A stretch of DNA of 64,000 nucleotides from Oleispira sp963851095 (GTDB lineage Bacteria; Pseudomonadota; Gammaproteobacteria; Pseudomonadales; Oceanobacteraceae). The stretch covers positions 111,197-175,196 of the forward strand of contig CAWKOX010000013.1 in assembly GCA_963851095.1 (NCBI GenBank). The letters run 5' to 3'. Position numbers and translations under genes: made by a program. The notes under the pieces were generated by a model. The model made no database searches. It was not told the origin of the DNA and worked only from the letters and a program-made list of their open reading frames with translations. How positions within the stretch are numbered: the first letter of the stretch is position 1; the number at the start of each line of letters is the position of its first letter. Shown in pieces: positions 60,178-64,000 of this stretch.

Positions 60178-61176
60178 ATGATAATAAAGACAGCTGTTGA
60201 TATTCCATCATCCGAAATTACTTCGCATTCAGCCTATTTGAATCGACGAAAATTCATGCAGAAAAGTGGGTTAGCGTTAGCGGCGATGGGATTATCATCT
60301 GCGGCCAATTCGTTAGAGTCTCATGCGGGAAGGCCGCCTCGATTTGGTCCAGATTGGTTGAGTCAGCAAGTTGCTGGTGCAATAGAAACCCCATTTGGTA
60401 AAGGAGAGAAGTTAACGCCTTATCGAGATGTTACGTCTTATAATAATTTCTATGAATTTGGTACGGGCAAAGACGACCCGGCGCGTAATGCGGGGTCTTT
60501 AATTACCGATCCTTGGTCGGTAACCATTGAGGGTGAATGTGAGACGCAGGGAAGTTTCAATTTAGAAGATATTTTAAAGCCTATGCCGCTAGAAGAGCGC
60601 ATTTATCGATTGCGTTGTGTGGAGGCCTGGTCGATGGTCATTCCCTGGATTGGTTTTCCGCTTGCCGATCTTATTAAGCGATTTAAGCCTTTATCCACCG
60701 CAAAGTATGTTGAGTTTACAACACTAGAAGCACCGAAGCAGATGATTGGTCAGCGCTCACGGTTTTCTACAATCGATTGGCCTTATGTAGAAGCGTTGCG
60801 AATAGATGAAGCGATGAATCCTTTAACCTTAATGGCGGTTGGCTTATACGGGGAGGTTCTTCCTAAGCAAAATGGTGCGCCACTTCGCCTAGTGGTCCCT
60901 TGGAAATATGGCTTTAAGAGTATTAAGTCTGTTGTGAAAATTCGCTTTACCGAAACTCCGCCTATTAATACGTGGCAGGCAATTGCACCTCGTGAATATG
61001 GGTTTTATGCCAATGTGAATCCCGAAGTCAGCCACCCACGCTGGAGCCAGGCAAAGGAGCGTCGCCTGCCGTCAGGTTTATTTAATGCCAATCGAATAGA
61101 AACGCAGATGTTTAATGGCTATGGGGAACAGGTAGCGCATCTCTATAAAGGGATGGACTTAAGGAAGAACTATTAA
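60178..61176 (+). CDS. msrP: Protein-methionine-sulfoxide reductase catalytic subunit MsrP
   Basis: The 332-aa periplasmic molybdoenzyme has a twin-arginine signal (NRRKFMQKSGLALAAMG) and a molybdopterin domain. Cys147 in RLRCVEAWSMVIPWIGFPL is the Mo ligand, and LVVPWKYGFKSIKS follows. It repairs oxidised methionines in envelope proteins with MsrQ. It overlaps msrQ by 1 base (stop TAA shares its last A with the ATG). The frame starts at ATG 60178, and the Tat motif lies at residues 22-38. Confidence 0.95.
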   Translation: MIIKTAVDIPSSEITSHSAYLNRRKFMQKSGLALAAMGLSSAANSLESHAGRPPRFGPDWLSQQVAGAIETPFGKGEKLTPYRDVTSYNNFYEFGTGKDDPARNAGSLITDPWSVTIEGECETQGSFNLEDILKPMPLEERIYRLRCVEAWSMVIPWIGFPLADLIKRFKPLSTAKYVEFTTLEAPKQMIGQRSRFSTIDWPYVEALRIDEAMNPLTLMAVGLYGEVLPKQNGAPLRLVVPWKYGFKSIKSVVKIRFTETPPINTWQAIAPREYGFYANVNPEVSHPRWSQAKERRLPSGLFNANRIETQMFNGYGEQVAHLYKGMDLRKNY

Positions 61177-61787
61177 TGACAGTATTTATTAGACGATGTC
61201 TTATATTCTCTGCACTGTTTACGCCTTTTGCTTATATTCTTGCTCAAATCGTTGCGCTGCAGATGGGCAATTACGATATTTTAGGGCCAGAGCCTGGTAA
61301 AGCAATTACGTGGTTTACGGGCCAATGGGCATTTAATAGTCTGCTATTAACGTTAGCGGTTACTCCTTTAAAAAGTTGGTTTGGCTGGAAATGGTTGGTT
61401 GTCCACCGGCGCATGCTTGGCTTGTTCGTAATGTTCTATGCAACATTGCATCTACTCTCGTATGCCATCTTCTTACTCGCATGGGAGTGGGGTGACATTG
61501 GTAGTGAATTAATAGAGCGTCCTTATTTAACACTGGGCTTTATTGCATGGCTTCTCCTTATTCCTTTGGCGATTACCTCTACTAAGGGGTGGCAGCGAAG
61601 ATTGAAGCGAAGCTGGAAGTCGCTACATAAACTTGTCTACCTGATAACAATTTTATGTGCAGTTCATTATTTACTTCAGATCCGTTCTAATTGGTTTGAA
61701 CCTACCTTATATGCTTCGGTAGCCCTATTGTTGTTAGGGCAGCGTTTCTCTTGGAAAGCGCTTAAGGGCTACTTTAGTCGTTCATAG
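61176..61787 (+). CDS. msrQ: Membrane heme subunit MsrQ
   Basis: The 203-aa protein has about five to six membrane helices and conserved heme His residues (VHRRMLGLFVMFYATLHLLSY and HKLVYLITILCAVHYLLQ). It passes electrons from the respiratory chain to MsrP. It is coupled to msrP by the 1-base overlap. No clear terminator was seen before the rrn promoters. Confidence 0.94.
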   Translation: MTVFIRRCLIFSALFTPFAYILAQIVALQMGNYDILGPEPGKAITWFTGQWAFNSLLLTLAVTPLKSWFGWKWLVVHRRMLGLFVMFYATLHLLSYAIFLLAWEWGDIGSELIERPYLTLGFIAWLLLIPLAITSTKGWQRRLKRSWKSLHKLVYLITILCAVHYLLQIRSNWFEPTLYASVALLLLGQRFSWKALKGYFSRS

Positions 61788-61900
61788 GGTTTTATTGCCG
61801 ACTCTTTTCTAGCCCTGAATCAAAATTAGTACGATTTCTAAGCAAAATGAACGGTTTTAGAATTAATTTCATTGTTTTGCAGTCTTTTTACAGAAAGCAG

Positions 61901-61928
61901 TTGACGGGGCTGTGGATAAGCGTATTAT
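61901..61928 (+). promoter_or_regulatory. rrn promoter P1 candidate
   Basis: TTGACG (61901-61906), a 16-base spacer and TATTAT (61923-61928), then a G+C-rich TCGCCGCC discriminator. The short spacer and GC-rich discriminator are typical of stringently controlled rRNA promoters. Confidence 0.6.
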
Positions 61929-62030
61929 TCGCCGCCTGCTCAGACAGAACGGCCTTCGGGAAGTTATGATTGAGTTGAGATAAGGTCTTGTTTTTAAAGG
62001 ATTTTTTGAAAATCTTCTGGAAATAAACGC

Positions 62031-62058
62031 TTGACTCTCTGGCTGGGATCATTAAGAT
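62031..62058 (+). promoter_or_regulatory. rrn promoter P2 candidate
   Basis: TTGACT (62031-62036), a 16-base spacer and TAAGAT (62053-62058), then ACGCAGCC. It has an A/T-rich upstream flank that could act as an UP element. Confidence 0.65.
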
Positions 62059-62157
62059 ACGCAGCCTGCTTAAAGAGACTTCTTAAGTCACTTTAAGTAC
62101 TGAAGATAAGATGTTGTTTTTCTTCTACTTTCTCTGAAAGTTAAATGAAAATAATCC

Positions 62158-62185
62158 TTGACTTCAAAATCGCACAATATATAAT
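62158..62185 (+). promoter_or_regulatory. rrn promoter P3 candidate
   Basis: TTGACT (62158-62163), a 16-base spacer and perfect TATAAT (62180-62185), then GTGCGCCC. It is the closest of the three to the 16S gene. Confidence 0.75.
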
Positions 62186-62232
62186 GTGCGCCCACTTCGA
62201 GTAAAGCCTAGTTGGTTAGCTGAAGTCGGAAA

Positions 62233-62245
62233 CGTTCTTTAAAAA
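62233..62245 (+). promoter_or_regulatory. boxA antitermination sequence
   Basis: CGTTCTTTAAAAA matches 10 of 13 bases of the E. coli rrn boxA and lies in the leader between P3 and the 16S gene, where Nus factors bind. Confidence 0.6.
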
Positions 62246-62257
62246 CATATTCAGATA

Positions 62258-62270
62258 ATTCGTGTGGGTG
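62258..62270 (+). other. 5' arm of the 16S rRNA processing stem
   Basis: ATTCGTGTG at 62258 is complementary to CACACGAAT at 63992-64000; G-U pairs extend the helix to about 13 base pairs. It is a probable RNase III processing stalk enclosing 16S rRNA. The window ends at the partner arm. Confidence 0.6.
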
Positions 62271-62419
62271 CTTACCTTGATTGAGCCGAGACAGTTATTC
62301 AGCCTTCTCTTTTATTAGGGTCTGCTAATAACATCAAAGCATAAAACAAGATAAGAACTCACGAACTCTACTTTAATTAGGTGAGTATAAAAGTTAGTTT
62401 TTATTTTGAGTAAGATTTT

Positions 62420-63958
<1,539 letters not shown>

Positions 63959-64000
63959 AACGATATTCTCAGCCAATCTTGGCTAAGTGCTCACACGAAT
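63959..64000 (+). other. Start of 16S-23S spacer
   Basis: These 42 bases follow the mature 16S end and contain a short internal hairpin (AGCCAA/TTGGCT, 63971-63984) and the 3' processing arm. No tRNA is reached before the edge. Confidence 0.85.

Larger units (their letters stand above)
61788..62419 (+). other. Gene-free rrn control and leader region
   Basis: These 632 bases contain no open frame of interest. They hold three promoter-like sequences, a boxA-like sequence and the 5' arm of the 16S processing stem, listed separately. The first about 110 bases hold nothing I recognise. Confidence 0.85.

Overview
The window looks like chromosomal DNA of a marine gammaproteobacterium with moderately low G+C, probably of the Oceanospirillales type (relatives of Oleispira, Thalassolituus or Bermanella). 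That placement is an inference. It rests on Pseudomonas-like gene orders (rpe-gph with trpE-G-D-C and a Vfr/Crp plus OsmC gene; pssA-msrPQ-rrn), a yib-type block (yibN, gpmI, envC, ctpA, yibQ, secB), a Vibrio/Alteromonas-type MSHA pilus locus, and the 16S gene at the right end.

Layout. 1-2.0 kb: the front part of a membrane histidine kinase cut by the window edge, then a short orphan flagellin. 2.1-9.0 kb: cell-envelope and housekeeping genes (divergent polysaccharide deacetylase, CtpA protease, EnvC, GpmI, rhodanese, SecB, TrmL). 9.2-26.1 kb: one long collinear MSHA type IV pilus operon (mshI, a PilN-like gene, J, K, L, M, N, E, G, a B-like gene, A, C, D, O, P, Q). Many genes overlap, and mshI is interrupted by an apparent frameshift. 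26.1-28.7 kb: ntrC and ntrB on the minus strand. 28.9-32.1 kb: a DUF4124 protein, dtd, two unrecognised small genes and an ETFB-type methyltransferase. 32.3-36.0 kb: a divergent phosphoketolase-family ThDP enzyme and a DUF3530 protein. 36.1-42.6 kb: rpe, gph, an outer-membrane protein, srkA, comF, bioB, then a mini rod-like protein and a SprA-related metalloprotease. 42.8-47.5 kb: two paralogous long acyl-CoA dehydrogenases and a TetR regulator. 47.7-53.3 kb: hpf, a HAD phosphatase, then trpE with an apparent leader/attenuator and trpGDC. 53.4-56.4 kb: an HD-GYP response regulator, a Crp/Vfr regulator and OsmC. 56.4-61.8 kb: long-form ilvC divergent from ilvY, pssA, msrP-msrQ. 61.9-64.0 kb: three tandem rrn promoters, a boxA-containing leader, the complete 16S rRNA gene and the first bases of the spacer.

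How the genes fit together. The MSHA locus encodes inner-membrane assembly (I, PilN-like, J, K), secretin (L), accessory ATPase and TPR proteins (M, N), extension ATPase (E) with a c-di-GMP-binding N-terminal domain, platform (G), major pilin (A), minor pilins and a very large surface protein (Q). The HD-GYP protein could affect the same second messenger. The acyl-CoA dehydrogenase pair suggests active fatty-acid or alkane catabolism, and a PsrA-type palindrome sits on the first gene's promoter. trpEGDC and ilvC make amino acids.

I see no prophage, insertion sequence, CRISPR array, tRNA gene or obvious genomic island. The most unusual items are the phosphoketolase-like enzyme with altered active-site motifs, the mini rod protein paired with a metalloprotease, the trp leader, the operator on the acyl-CoA dehydrogenase promoter and the in-frame tandem repeat in mshN.
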